From CAHJWH01 sp965198905 (GTDB lineage: Bacteria; Pseudomonadota; Alphaproteobacteria; Caulobacterales; Caulobacteraceae), in the NCBI GenBank assembly GCA_965198905.1, contig OZ240678.1, positions 2,790,001-2,854,000 on the forward strand: a DNA stretch of 64,000 nucleotides, read 5' to 3'. Made by a program: the position numbers and the translations under genes. The notes beneath the pieces were generated by a model. It saw only the letters and a list, made by a program, of their open reading frames with translations. It made no database searches and was not told the origin of the DNA. Below, in pieces: positions 16,636 through 24,851 of the stretch (position 1 is the stretch's first letter; each line of letters starts with the position of its first letter).

Positions 16636-17705
16636 TCAGGCCTTGACGAAGAAGAAAGCCGTGGCCAGCAGCAGGTAGACGCCCACGAGCAGCAGGCCCT
16701 CGAACCAGGTGGTCTTGCCGTCGGCGGCCACGGCGTTGACGATGAAGGCCGCACCGGTGATGGCGAAAAGGTCGAGCAGGCTGTGGAACACCAGGGTCAT
16801 GGGCTGGCCCATCGCCCAGCTCACCAGCACCAGCAGCGGCGCGATCACCAGCCCTACCTGGATGGCCGATCCGATGGAGATGCTCATCACCAGGTCCATC
16901 TTGTCCTGGCGCGCGAAACTGACCGAAGCGAACAGGTCCGCGGCGGTCCCGATCAGGGCGAGCGGCGCCACGCCGACGAAAAGCGGCGGCAGGTGCAGAG
17001 TCTTGACGCGTTTTCGAGCGCGCCGGAGACGATGTCGGCGCAGACGGCCACCGCCACGGTCGCGGCCACAAGCACGCCGACAGCCTTGACGAGGCTCCAA
17101 CTCGCCTCTTCTCCGTCATCGCCAGCCCCGGCGAATACGTCGCGGTGGGTGATCAGGGTGAAGACCAGGTTTCCGATGTAGAGCGATAGCAGGATCACCG
17201 CGGCGACGACGCCGAGGCCCTCTTCGCTCATTCTCCGCTCCGGGGCCGTCGCGGCCCGGGCCAGGTCGGCATGGTCGAAGACGGCGGGCAGCAGCAGAGC
17301 CGCCACCACGATCAGCAGCAGGCTGGAGAGGTGCCCGGCGCGCTTTTGCGAAAACACCTGCTCCTCGCGAGACACGCCGCCGACAAGGCAGGCGAGCCCA
17401 AGACCCAGGAGGCTGGTGCCCATGATCGAGCCGGTGATCTGGGCGCGCACGACGTCGGGGTGCCCGCGGGCGATCACGAACAGCATCAGCACCAGTTCCG
17501 CTGCGCTGCCGAAGCTGATGTTGAGCAGGCCGCCGATGGCGGGCCCGGCCCTCACCGCGATCTGCTCGGTGGCGCGCCGCATCCACTCCGCCAGCACCGC
17601 CACGGCCGCGCCCCCGATCACGAAGACCAGCAGGGCCGGCGCGTGCACCACGAAATGCAGCACGACCGCGAGGGGCGCGAGGCCGAGCAGGACGAGCATC
17701 AGCAT
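16636..17705 (-). pseudogene. Ca2+/H+ antiporter (CaCA/Cax family), frameshifted
   Basis: Two overlapping minus-strand frames together make one antiporter. Residues 1-235 in the first frame (from 17705) contain the hallmark alpha-1 repeat GGLLNISFGSAAELVLMLF and the paired ADIVSGALE of the second half; the rest (VGVAPLALIGTAADL..., then MDLVMSISIGSAIQV, the alpha-2 repeat) continues in the other frame down to 16636. The switch falls at about 17005-17010, where one missing base turns the expected ...GALENA-xK-TLHLPPLF into ASRLCTCRR. Eleven membrane segments would be present in the restored protein. It is either a real loss-of-function or a one-base assembly error. Function if intact: export of Ca2+ across the inner membrane in exchange for protons. 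Confidence 0.8.
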
Positions 17706-17729
17706 GGGGCGTGTTCGTCTGGCCGCGGC

Positions 17730-18230
17730 CTAGACATTGGCGAGGGCCGTTCGATCCCCGACCTTGCTGGACGGTATGACGCTGAGGCTGCCGTCCGTCT
17801 CCAGGATGACGGCGGCGATGGCGGCCACGTCGCCGTAGCCGCCGCTACGAATGGCGGCGAGCACCTCCTGCCGGGTGATCCGCTCGCTGAGCAGGGTCTG
17901 CTCCTGCATGGCGCCGTCGATCAGAAGGGCGCTCGGACTAGAGTTGGCGACGCGCCGCACGATCGAGAACCGCGTCGAACTCCACGCCACTACGTACTGG
18001 AGCAGGGCCAAGGTGACGAAGGCCAGCAGGCCTTCCAGCAGAGCCACGCTCTTGGACAGCAGGATGGTGGCGAAGGTCGACCCCAGCGCTACGGTGACCA
18101 CGAGGTCGAAGGCGTTCAACTTGGCCAGGGTGCGCTTGCCGCTGATCCGCAGCACGAGGACCAGACCGACATAGGCGAGCAGGCCGACGACGATGACGCG
18201 TAACAGAGATGTCCAGCTGCTGAAGAACAT
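17730..18230 (-). CDS. YetF-like DUF421 membrane protein
   Basis: A 166-residue inner-membrane protein with three N-terminal hydrophobic segments (residues about 8-28, 38-58 and 60-82) and a cytoplasmic C-terminal domain. The signatures RISGKRTLAKLNAFDLVVTVALGS and later SERITRQEVLAAIRSGGYGD are those of the DUF421/YetF family; a downstream ILETDGSLSVIP strand completes the domain. Function unknown; family members occur next to general-stress genes. It is followed, 25 bases on, by the antiporter gene on the same strand, suggesting one transcript. Confidence 0.88.
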   Translation of the reverse strand: MFFSSWTSLLRVIVVGLLAYVGLVLVLRISGKRTLAKLNAFDLVVTVALGSTFATILLSKSVALLEGLLAFVTLALLQYVVAWSSTRFSIVRRVANSSPSALLIDGAMQEQTLLSERITRQEVLAAIRSGGYGDVAAIAAVILETDGSLSVIPSSKVGDRTALANV

Positions 18231-18472
18231 CGTTCACCTCTCCCGGGCCAAGGGCCTGGCTCCCGCGTCGCGCCTGCGGGCGCTCATGGTTTCGGCGGGG
18301 ACGACGGCCCAGGATACTCCAACCGCGCACCTCTGTGGAAGACGGTGAAGTAGCGCTTGAACACCAGCCTCTCTTCGCCGCCCGCAGGTCCGGCGAACGC
18401 CACCGGCTGGCCGTATATCCCGGTCGAATATTACAACGCCAGTGATAGAGGCTCTTCAGCCCGGATGCTGCA

Positions 18473-18625
18473 TTAGGTCTTGTTCATAGCTCCAGACACG
18501 AAGTGCCAGATGATTGCAACGACGGCCAAAATCAGAAGTATGTGGATGAGGCCGCCGGCGATATGGAATACGAAGAAACCAAGCACCCACAGAACGACGA
18601 GTATACCTGCAATCGTGAAAAGCAT
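18473..18625 (-). CDS. lmo0937-family mini membrane protein
   Basis: A 50-residue, almost wholly hydrophobic protein with two membrane helices (residues about 3-20 and 24-43) and a short tail ending AMNKT. The helix-hairpin with GGLIHILLILAVVAI is the pattern of the lmo0937/DUF5670 family, small inner-membrane proteins linked to stress in many bacteria. It is too short for usual ORF filters. A GGGAG ribosome site lies six bases before the ATG. It stands alone between the DUF421 gene and the membrane protein at 18697-19611. Confidence 0.8.
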   Translation of the reverse strand: MLFTIAGILVVLWVLGFFVFHIAGGLIHILLILAVVAIIWHFVSGAMNKT

Positions 18626-18696
18626 GTTCAGCTCCCGTTATTGAACCAAGAGGTTGCCGGCGCGTCAGCAAAGCCTCGCCGGCTGATGAGCGAAGT

Positions 18697-19611
18697 CTAA
18701 GCGACGCGGCGAGCGACGGTGGTCGGGCGGCGCGGGGAGGCGAGCAAACCTCCCACGGCCGCGGCGATCGCGCCCAACAGGAGCGCCCCGAAGGTGACGT
18801 AAGACGCTTTCGAGGCGTCGGCGGCGCTGGCCTGGGCGACCTGCATCGCCTGCTGCTGGTCCTTTTCGAGTTGGGCCTGGGCGTTGTCGAAACGACGGGC
18901 CGCCTCGTCGTGGCTGATGTTCTGTTGGACCGCCATGATCGAGATGATCCGCTCCCGCGCCGCAGCCGCTGTCACACCGCCCTGAGCGAGCTTGGGCATT
19001 TCCACCGCAATCGCCTTCTGCGCCTGCTCGGCGTTCATTGCGGACGGATCTGCGATGGTCGGGGCGAGATAGACCTGAAGACGGCTCTGAATGTCGCCCG
19101 AGGAGACGCCCGCCGCCTGGGCCACGGTCGGCGCCGCCGCCGACGCGCCTTGACCCACGAGCGACGCGGCGCCCCCGGCCAGATGGAAAGCGCCGCCGAT
19201 CAGCCCGCCGGCCGCTGAGCCCAGCATGTATAGAGCAAGTAGAAGCGTCAGTCCCCAGACTACCACGCCATGCAGCAAGCCGTCGAAGTGCGACGGGGCG
19301 CCGGCGAGACGGCTGGCGATGTAGCCGCTGGCTAGAAAGGCGACGATGGTGCTGATCAGCAGCCAGATGCCGGCGCTTGTGCTGAAGCTCGACGCTGAAG
19401 GCGTCGCGCCCGCCTGCGTTTGGACAAGACCAAAGCCGACGCCTGCGCCAAGAGTGTTGAGCAGAAGCTCGATGGCGAAGACGAGTACGACGCCCGCGAA
19501 GATGGCCGACCAGGCGATGCGCGAACGCGCGCCATCGGCTTTCACGCTGTCGGAAACCGCGATCATATCGGGGCCCACGCCGTCATCATAGCGGCCGGTG
19601 GTGGTTGTCAT
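18697..19611 (-). CDS. Multi-pass membrane protein with coiled-coil segment
   Basis: A 304-residue protein with four predicted membrane helices: about residues 31-53 (IAWSAIFAGVVLVFAIELLLN), 82-103, 110-135 and a C-terminal one at about 272-292 (YVTFGALLLGAIAAAVGGLL). Between them is a soluble part of about 130 residues rich in Ala, Gln and Glu with heptad character (ISHDEAARRFDNAQAQLEKDQQQAMQ), possibly facing the periplasm. I start at MTTTTGRYDDG because the 21 codons before it are low-complexity. The protein type occurs near DUF2382 genes in alphaproteobacteria but its function is unknown. It is 60 bases downstream of a DUF2382 gene on the same strand. Confidence 0.7.
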   Translation of the reverse strand: MTTTTGRYDDGVGPDMIAVSDSVKADGARSRIAWSAIFAGVVLVFAIELLLNTLGAGVGFGLVQTQAGATPSASSFSTSAGIWLLISTIVAFLASGYIASRLAGAPSHFDGLLHGVVVWGLTLLLALYMLGSAAGGLIGGAFHLAGGAASLVGQGASAAAPTVAQAAGVSSGDIQSRLQVYLAPTIADPSAMNAEQAQKAIAVEMPKLAQGGVTAAAARERIISIMAVQQNISHDEAARRFDNAQAQLEKDQQQAMQVAQASAADASKASYVTFGALLLGAIAAAVGGLLASPRRPTTVARRVA

Positions 19612-19670
19612 GGACGAGCTTTCTTCGGGAATGCCAGAGGCGGCGCGACTGGGCGCGCCGCCTCCAGGTT

Positions 19671-20459
19671 TCAACGGCGGTCGGGGTTCGGGGTCGTGCC
19701 TTGCGGGGCCGAGCCGGCAGGCAGGCGCTCGACATCGACCTTGGTCTGACGGACGGTGTCGGTGACTTCCTGGGTGTGCTCTCCGGCCACCTTGCTGACC
19801 ACCAGTTCCTCGGTGACGAAGGCCTCCTTGCCGACGACGGCCTCTTCGCCGGTTTCGCGCATCTCGATGGTGCGCTCCTGGAAGAGGTCCTCACCTTCTG
19901 CCGGCTTGCGGTTCACGGCGCGACGCTGAACGTCGACCGTCTCGTCCTGCAGCGTCACCTGCTGGCTGACCGGGGTCTCCACGACATAGGAGCGGACGCG
20001 TACGCTACCGCGCTCCACCTCGCGCTTGCCCACGACCATCCGCTCCTCGACGATGGGGATGGAGCGATCGGCATCCGATCCCTGCGGCGTAGACGGTGAA
20101 GTCGGGCGTCCGTAGCCCTCTTCCTTGGCCCATTCGGCGCGCTTCTCGTCCACATCGACCGCCTTGGTGCCTTCCAGCACCTGGATGGCGGCGTCGGTCG
20201 AGGCTTCGTCCACCGACGCCGTCAGCAGGAAGTTGCCCCGCTTCATGCCCTCGGCATAGGTGTGGCTGTCTTCGTGAGACCCGAACATGTTGGCGATGCC
20301 GGCGAAGAAGCCCTCATCCTTCTTGCCGTCGGCGCCGGTCGAGGCCGCATCGTGGATATTGATCGAGCTCGCGGAGATGCCGCTGTTGAACAGGCGTTGG
20401 CGCCCGTCCTCAGCCGCGGCCTTGGACTCGTAAAGGGCGGTGATGGTGCGGTTGCTCAT
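19671..20459 (-). CDS. DUF2382 stress protein (YsnF/AvaK type) with N-terminal DUF1269-like domain
   Basis: A 262-residue protein. Residues 1-105 look like a small alpha/beta domain (TITALYESKAAAEDGRQRLF, GISASSINIHDA, then TASVDEASTDAAIQVLEG), often called the heat-induced-stress YflT-like domain. Residues about 135-240 are the DUF2382 domain (IPIVEERMVVGKREVERGSV, VRVRSYVVETPVSQQVTL, ...ERTIEMRETGEEAVVGKEA). General-stress genes of this type in other bacteria are induced by salt or desiccation, but their biochemical role is unknown. The gene overlaps the previous DUF2382 gene as ATGA at 20456-20459. Confidence 0.85.
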   Translation of the reverse strand: MSNRTITALYESKAAAEDGRQRLFNSGISASSINIHDAASTGADGKKDEGFFAGIANMFGSHEDSHTYAEGMKRGNFLLTASVDEASTDAAIQVLEGTKAVDVDEKRAEWAKEEGYGRPTSPSTPQGSDADRSIPIVEERMVVGKREVERGSVRVRSYVVETPVSQQVTLQDETVDVQRRAVNRKPAEGEDLFQERTIEMRETGEEAVVGKEAFVTEELVVSKVAGEHTQEVTDTVRQTKVDVERLPAGSAPQGTTPNPDRR

Positions 20460-20875
20460 GGGTTTGCTCCTGGTGGGATCGATGGGATCTGGGGGTCGGT
20501 GGGGGGAATGCGCTCCACGGTGGCGCGCATGCGTCTGAGCAAGACCTTTTGCTCGACATCTTCCGTCCGATCTCGCCGGGTGATGCGGACCTCTTCAACC
20601 AGCATCAGCCGAACTTCGGTGACCAAGACCTGCTCGACGATCGGCAGAATGAGGGTGTCGCCCTCCTGCCGAACGGCTGGGGTGGCTTCGACCCGCTCGT
20701 GGCGCGACACGCGTTCGATGGACACGTCCTGGTGATGCAGGGTCTGACGGATGAGCTCTTCGCGCTCTTCCCGATGCGTGGAAACCCTTACAGACCCGCG
20801 TTCGACCGGACGCGCGGAAACAACGGCGCGTTCCTCAGTCAGAGGAATAATCGTCTCTTGGATACTCGTCATCAC
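20456..20875 (-). CDS. Stand-alone DUF2382 protein
   Basis: A 139-residue protein that is one DUF2382 domain: ETIIPLTEERAVVSARPVER, then RVSTHREEREELIRQTLHHQ and VEQVLVTEVRLMLVEEVRIT, alternating strands with repeated Val/Glu/Arg. It ends in a Pro-rich tail. It overlaps the longer DUF2382 gene at 19671 by four bases and starts the operon. Upstream (20876-21105) is a 230-base divergent control region shared with the Crp/Fnr gene and containing a CtrA-like box. The domain is characteristic of general stress responses, but function is not known. Confidence 0.8.
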   Translation of the reverse strand: MMTSIQETIIPLTEERAVVSARPVERGSVRVSTHREEREELIRQTLHHQDVSIERVSRHERVEATPAVRQEGDTLILPIVEQVLVTEVRLMLVEEVRITRRDRTEDVEQKVLLRRMRATVERIPPTDPQIPSIPPGANP

Positions 20876-21001
20876 GACTGATCAACCGTATATTTGATCT
20901 GTGCACCAGCTAAGCGCTGGAAACGGCCGAACAGCGATCTGACAACATCGAAGGATGACGTCATGCTTAGGGAATGATCGGGTGGCGACATTTCGACTTT
21001 G

Positions 21002-21016
21002 TTAAATTACAATTAG
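21002..21016. promoter_or_regulatory. CtrA-like box TTAA-N7-TTAG
   Basis: TTAA at 21002-21005, seven bases, TTAG at 21013-21016: one mismatch from the CtrA consensus TTAA-N7-TTAA. It sits 90 bases before the Crp/Fnr gene and about 130 bases before the divergent DUF2382 operon. Binding not tested; AT-rich site in GC-rich DNA makes chance less likely. Confidence 0.4.
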
Positions 21017-21105
21017 CGGCCACGCGCCCTAACTTATGTCAGGATTGTGCGGCAGGTGGGCGCAGCCCTCCCGAGCAGGGTGCCGCGGGCTTGGAGTTGT
21101 GCTAA

Positions 21106-21849
21106 ATGACAGATGGCGGTGAGGGCGATGTGCGAAATCCATTCATCGCCAAGCTAAGCCTCGGCGTCCAACTGCAGGAGTCGGACAGGTCCAGGCTCTT
21201 GGAAGTGATGTCGCGCCAGCGCGACGCGCCGCCCGGGGTGGATCTGATCTCCGAAGGCGACAAGCCGGAGAATGTCCGCCTGATCCTGAAAGGCTGGGCG
21301 TTTCGTTACAAGGTGCTGGCCGACGGCAAGCGGCAGATCATGTCGATCCTGCTTCCGGGCGACTTCTGCGACCTGCATATCGCGATCCTAAAGCGCATGG
21401 ACCACAGCATCGGTGTGCTGTCTCCTGTGAGGGTGGTCGAAATACCGCGCAGCACGATTCTGGAACTGACGAGCCACCACCCGGGCATAACACGCGCGCT
21501 CTGGTGGGCGACCCTGGTGGAAGAGGCCGTCATGCGCGAGTGGCTGGTGAACATGGGCCAGCGTCAAGCCGACCGCGCCATGTGCCATATTTTCTGTGAG
21601 TTGTTGGTCCGGCTGCGGGTCGTCGGCCTGGCGCGAGGGAGCAGCTACGAATTTCCGATGACGCAGGAAGATCTCGGCGACGTTCTTGGTCTATCCTCCA
21701 TCCACGTGAACCGTACGCTGCAGGAGGTGCGCTCCGCCGGTCTGATCAGTCTGCAAGGCGGCGTACTGACGATCCATGATGAGGCGGCGCTCGCCAGGAT
21801 GTCCGGATTCAAGCCGGATTACCTGCACCTGGATGTCGGCGAGGACTGA
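21106..21849 (+). CDS. Crp/Fnr-family transcriptional regulator
   Basis: A 247-residue regulator with an N-terminal cyclic-nucleotide-type effector domain (VDLISEGDKPENVRLILKGW, LADGKRQIMSILLPGDFCDL) and a C-terminal winged helix (TQEDLGDVLGLSSIHVNRTL, residues about 187-206, then ISLQGGVLTIHDEAALAR). This is a common alphaproteobacterial type without cysteines for an iron-sulfur cluster and without strict cAMP residues, so its signal is unknown. It is divergent from the DUF2382 stress operon and precedes a DUF6894 gene on the other strand; it may control this block. Start at ATG 21106. Confidence 0.85.
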   Translation: MTDGGEGDVRNPFIAKLSLGVQLQESDRSRLLEVMSRQRDAPPGVDLISEGDKPENVRLILKGWAFRYKVLADGKRQIMSILLPGDFCDLHIAILKRMDHSIGVLSPVRVVEIPRSTILELTSHHPGITRALWWATLVEEAVMREWLVNMGQRQADRAMCHIFCELLVRLRVVGLARGSSYEFPMTQEDLGDVLGLSSIHVNRTLQEVRSAGLISLQGGVLTIHDEAALARMSGFKPDYLHLDVGED

Positions 21850-21869
21850 TCGGCGTTTCGGAACTATTG

Positions 21870-22109
21870 TTATGGCTGAGAGACGGCGTCGAGCGCCAGG
21901 ACGACAACTGTAAACACCAGCTTTCCGCGCTCGTCGACAACCTCGACGCGCCAGTTTCCACCGGCCCAGACCTCTTCGGGTTTGTCCTTGAGCAGGGACG
22001 CGGCATAGATCACGGCCTCGATCCGCGCCTGTTCAAGGCTGACGACCTCGGAGCCTTCCTGGTCCAGGCTCACATGACCGTCGGCCAGGTTGAAGAAATA
22101 ATTTGGCAT
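21870..22109 (-). CDS. DUF6894-like small protein
   Basis: A 79-residue protein starting MPNYFFNLADGHVSLDQEGSE. The pattern (MP-Y-F-F-N, Asp/Gly turn, helix ARIEAVIYAASLLKDKP, then WRVEVVDERGKLVFTVVVLALD) marks it as DUF6894. It shares this layout with 11743-12030 elsewhere in the window. Function unknown; often found in stress-related or phage-adjacent clusters. The ATG at 22109 has no strong ribosome site. It is convergent with the Crp/Fnr gene. Confidence 0.75.
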   Translation of the reverse strand: MPNYFFNLADGHVSLDQEGSEVVSLEQARIEAVIYAASLLKDKPEEVWAGGNWRVEVVDERGKLVFTVVVLALDAVSQP

Positions 22110-22674
22110 TTTGCAATCCCGCGATTTGGGGGAGCGTGGACGCCCTCAGCCATCAGCACCCGAACGTCTCAGCCAACGGTTCAAAAAGCCTAGCAGCTTT
22201 ATAGGGGTCCTGGGCTAATAAAAGAGGCTAGATGATGAAATCAATGCGGCCTCTGCAAAATCTTTCCATCGCTAATTGCCTTATAGTGAAATGATAAACG
22301 CGCCACGATTTCATTGAAGAATATCAACGTTGGTAATGATGAGAATATCCAAGCTAGGGATCATCAGAGGCCTCGTACATCGACACAGCCGTTGGGCAAG
22401 CCGCTCTTTTTCGAGACGTTATAAAGCCTGACCTGGTGGGATAGCATCTACATGCCGGGACGATCCGATGCGATGGTTCACCAAGAGTTCGGTGGGCACG
22501 TACAAATGGGGTTGATCAGTCGGCACAGCATCCTGGATGTTCATGAGGCGACAGTGGCCTGACCATCGTCGCTCCGTTCACGCCAATCGGAAGCACCTTG
22601 ATGCGCGCAAACACGATGATCTGCAGTGCGCGTCTCTGATTTCATCGCGATCAAGTCTGTAGAGGATCCCCGAT
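22110..22674. other. AT-rich intergenic region
   Basis: About 565 bases without a supported gene. The stretch about 22190-22380 is clearly richer in A+T than the surroundings, and includes ATGAAATC (near 22236) and GATTTCAT (near 22308) as imperfect inverted words. A 36-codon ORF at 22451-22561 has no further support. It may be a remnant of imported DNA or a large regulatory region for the gene at 22675. Confidence 0.5.
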
Positions 22675-23184
22675 ATGAAGATGAGTCACGTCGCCCAGAG
22701 CCATTCGCTCACGATCGAGGAGCGGGAGGCGGTGTCTCAGTCGCGACGCCCAGCCCTAAGCGGTCTCTCTCCAGACGATCTACATTCGCTGCGTGCGCGG
22801 CTTCGTGACTTTCGCGACAAGGCCCGGACGACGCTCTATCAGCAGCGCCGCGAACGAAAGGGCAAGTCTGCACCGATAGGCGGCCGGCTCGTCACGTCGG
22901 AGCAGGGCTCCGCAATCAAGGAGCGCGCCCTGGCGGCCGCTGTAAAACGCGTGAACCGGGCGGCGTCCCGAGACAGGAAAGCCCAAACCTCGTCTCAACG
23001 CGTCAAAAGCGAGGCCGCCCTGCAGATGAAGCGCGCCAATGCGCACGCCCCAACCCACCCGATGGCCGGCATGAGCAAGAGCGAGGGCTTTCAGTCCCTG
23101 CCCGACACCAATGCTCCACCTTCCGGCGCATTCGATCAGGAGGGACAGCACCCGGTTCTGAAGCGCTCTCACAAGACGCGGTAA
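22675..23184 (+). CDS. Hypothetical basic protein
   Basis: A 169-residue, Arg/Lys/Ser-rich protein, probably soluble and partly disordered. A helical section (residues about 35-60, LHSLRARLRDFRDKARTTLY) is followed by Lys/Arg clusters (RERKGKSAPIGGR, VKRVNRAASRDRKAQTSSQR). No domain is recognised. It lies between an AT-rich gap and IS66, so it may belong to imported DNA. The ATG at 22675 is preceded by GATCCCCGAT; it has no strong ribosome site. Function unknown; a DNA- or RNA-binding role is conceivable from charge alone. Confidence 0.5.
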   Translation: MKMSHVAQSHSLTIEEREAVSQSRRPALSGLSPDDLHSLRARLRDFRDKARTTLYQQRRERKGKSAPIGGRLVTSEQGSAIKERALAAAVKRVNRAASRDRKAQTSSQRVKSEAALQMKRANAHAPTHPMAGMSKSEGFQSLPDTNAPPSGAFDQEGQHPVLKRSHKTR

Positions 23185-23468
23185 ATGGAGGGGGACACCC
23201 CGACGGGGTCTCGGCGTAAGAGCCGGGGCCGCCGCCGGGCTGACTGAGCCTTCGCATCGCGCGGCGCAACCGGAAGCGGGCGCGACAACTGCCTTAAGTA
23301 GCTGGGTTCTCAGATCTTGCCCCGGATAATCATCGTCTCGTAAGTCGCGCCCTAACGCCTGCAGGAGCGTACCTCAGAAGCAAGTTAACGAAGTGTAACG
23401 CACATGTCCGAGATGTAATTTGAGTAGCTCGGCCGGTTCACGCATTGGCAGCCGCGGTTGGGAGCGGG

Positions 23469-23476
23469 TCGATGAG
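23469..23476. repeat. Left target-site duplication of IS66
   Basis: TCGATGAG, identical to 24844-24851. Eight-base duplications are the rule for IS66-family elements. Confidence 0.9.
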
Positions 23477-24843
23477 GTAATTACCCACCCCCCTTGCGAG
23501 CCTTGAGGATCGCTGATTCAAGCGGCGGATGGTGCGAATCGATCTTGAGCGCTTGAGCAAGGAAGAGCTGATCGAGCTGGTGCTACGGCTTCAGCGTCCA
23601 GCCAAGACGTCGCGCACATCCTCCAAGCCGCCGTCTACAAACCGCAAGGAACGACGCGAGACGTCGCGGCCGGGTGGCGCGAAGCCGGGGCATGAAGGCC
23701 ACAGCCGCCTCATGAGCGAGGAGGCCGACCAGATCGTGGATCATTATCCCGATCAATGTCCCGCCTGCCTTGCGGCCCTGTCGTCGGATTTGGCCGCCGA
23801 GGTCGTGGGCGTCTACGACAAGATAGACCTGCCGGCGATCTCCCCCTTCATCGAGCGCCATCAGCGTCTGGCGGTGCGTTGCCCTGTCTGCGACGCCCGC
23901 GTTCTGGCCGCCGTGCCGGAGGCGGCGAGCGGCAGCCCGTTCGGACCCCGCCTGCACGGCTTGGCGACCTATCTGAAGACCTTCCAAGCCTTCTCCTACG
24001 AGCGGCTCCAGGCGAGCTTCGCCGACGTCTTCGGCGTCCGGATCAGCCAGGGTGCGCTGATGAACATGCTGCGTCGCGCCCAGGACTGCTTCGTGGCCGG
24101 GCGCGAGCACGCCGTGGCCGAGCTGCGCCAGGCCAAGGTGGTCAGCTCGGACGAGACCGGTGTTCGCATCGAGGGGAGCAACGCCTATCATTGGGTCTTC
24201 CGCTGCGACCAGGCCGTCGTCCATCAGGCCGCCCCGACGCGCGGGGCCGTGGTGATCCGCACCATGATGGACGGCCACCGGCCCGAGGTCTGGTGCTCCG
24301 ACCGCTACGCCGCCCAGCAGGGTCATGCGGCCGCCCATCAGACTTGTCTGGCCCACCTCGCCCGCGACGTCGCCTACGCCCTGGACCTCAGCCACGACGA
24401 CTTGGCTTTTCGTCTCCAGCTGTGGCTGCAAAAGGCTTTCGCCCTGGCTCGCGACATCACCACCTTCGCCGCCTCGACTGTCGCCACCAAGCGCCGCGCC
24501 TTGGAGCGGGGCCTCGACGATATCCTGGCTGCTCCGAGCTCGTGCGACTTGGCGCAAGCCCTCCAGAACAAGTTCAGGCGAGCCCGAGATCAGCTCCTGA
24601 CCTTCGCCCGATGGCCCGGCGAGGTCCAAGCCACCAACAACGCCTGCGAACGCGACCTGCGACCCGCCGTCATCCAGCGCAAGGTCACCAACGGCTACCG
24701 CGCCATGTGGGCCGCCCAGGGCGAAGCCGATGTCCGCACCGTGATCGACACCGCCCGCCTCACCCCCGGCGCCAACCCATTCAAGACCATCATGGCGACG
24801 CTCGCCGCCTGATCACAACGAGAGCGCCGGGGTGGGTAATTAC
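23477..24843 (+). mobile_element. IS66-family insertion sequence (complete, single-ORF type)
   Basis: 1367 bases with perfect 15-bp terminal inverted repeats: GTAATTACCCACCCC at the left (23477-23491) and its complement at the right (24829-24843). Both ends are flanked by the same 8-bp target sequence TCGATGAG. It carries one transposase gene and lacks the small orf1/orf2 (TnpA/TnpB) genes of classical IS66. The intact ends and intact ORF suggest recent insertion and possible activity. The insertion point lies over the start codon of the TonB-receptor gene. Confidence 0.95.
23529..24812 (+). CDS. IS66-family transposase
   Basis: A 427-residue DDE transposase: N-terminal TnpC-like zinc-binding segment with CPAC (residues about 77-80) and CPVC (about 119-122), Lys/Pro-rich PGGAKPGHEGH, then the IS66 catalytic core with VVSSDETGVRIEG (D of the triad) and the W-C-S-D-R-Y-A region (second D), and a C-terminal NNACERDLRPAVIQRKV containing the catalytic Glu (ERDLRPAV is the family hallmark). 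All three acidic residues are in place, so the enzyme looks functional. Length is near the shorter IS66 class. The ATG at 23529 lies about 50 bases inside the left terminal repeat. Confidence 0.95.
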   Translation: MVRIDLERLSKEELIELVLRLQRPAKTSRTSSKPPSTNRKERRETSRPGGAKPGHEGHSRLMSEEADQIVDHYPDQCPACLAALSSDLAAEVVGVYDKIDLPAISPFIERHQRLAVRCPVCDARVLAAVPEAASGSPFGPRLHGLATYLKTFQAFSYERLQASFADVFGVRISQGALMNMLRRAQDCFVAGREHAVAELRQAKVVSSDETGVRIEGSNAYHWVFRCDQAVVHQAAPTRGAVVIRTMMDGHRPEVWCSDRYAAQQGHAAAHQTCLAHLARDVAYALDLSHDDLAFRLQLWLQKAFALARDITTFAASTVATKRRALERGLDDILAAPSSCDLAQALQNKFRRARDQLLTFARWPGEVQATNNACERDLRPAVIQRKVTNGYRAMWAAQGEADVRTVIDTARLTPGANPFKTIMATLAA

Positions 24844-24851
24844 TCGATGAG
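24844..24851. repeat. Right target-site duplication of IS66
   Basis: TCGATGAG, copy of 23469-23476. Its ATG (24847-24849) is the apparent start codon of the receptor gene. Confidence 0.9.

Noticed and set aside
22451..22561. 36-codon ORF in the AT-rich gap
   Set aside because: No ribosome site, no recognisable motif, and it is as short as chance would give.
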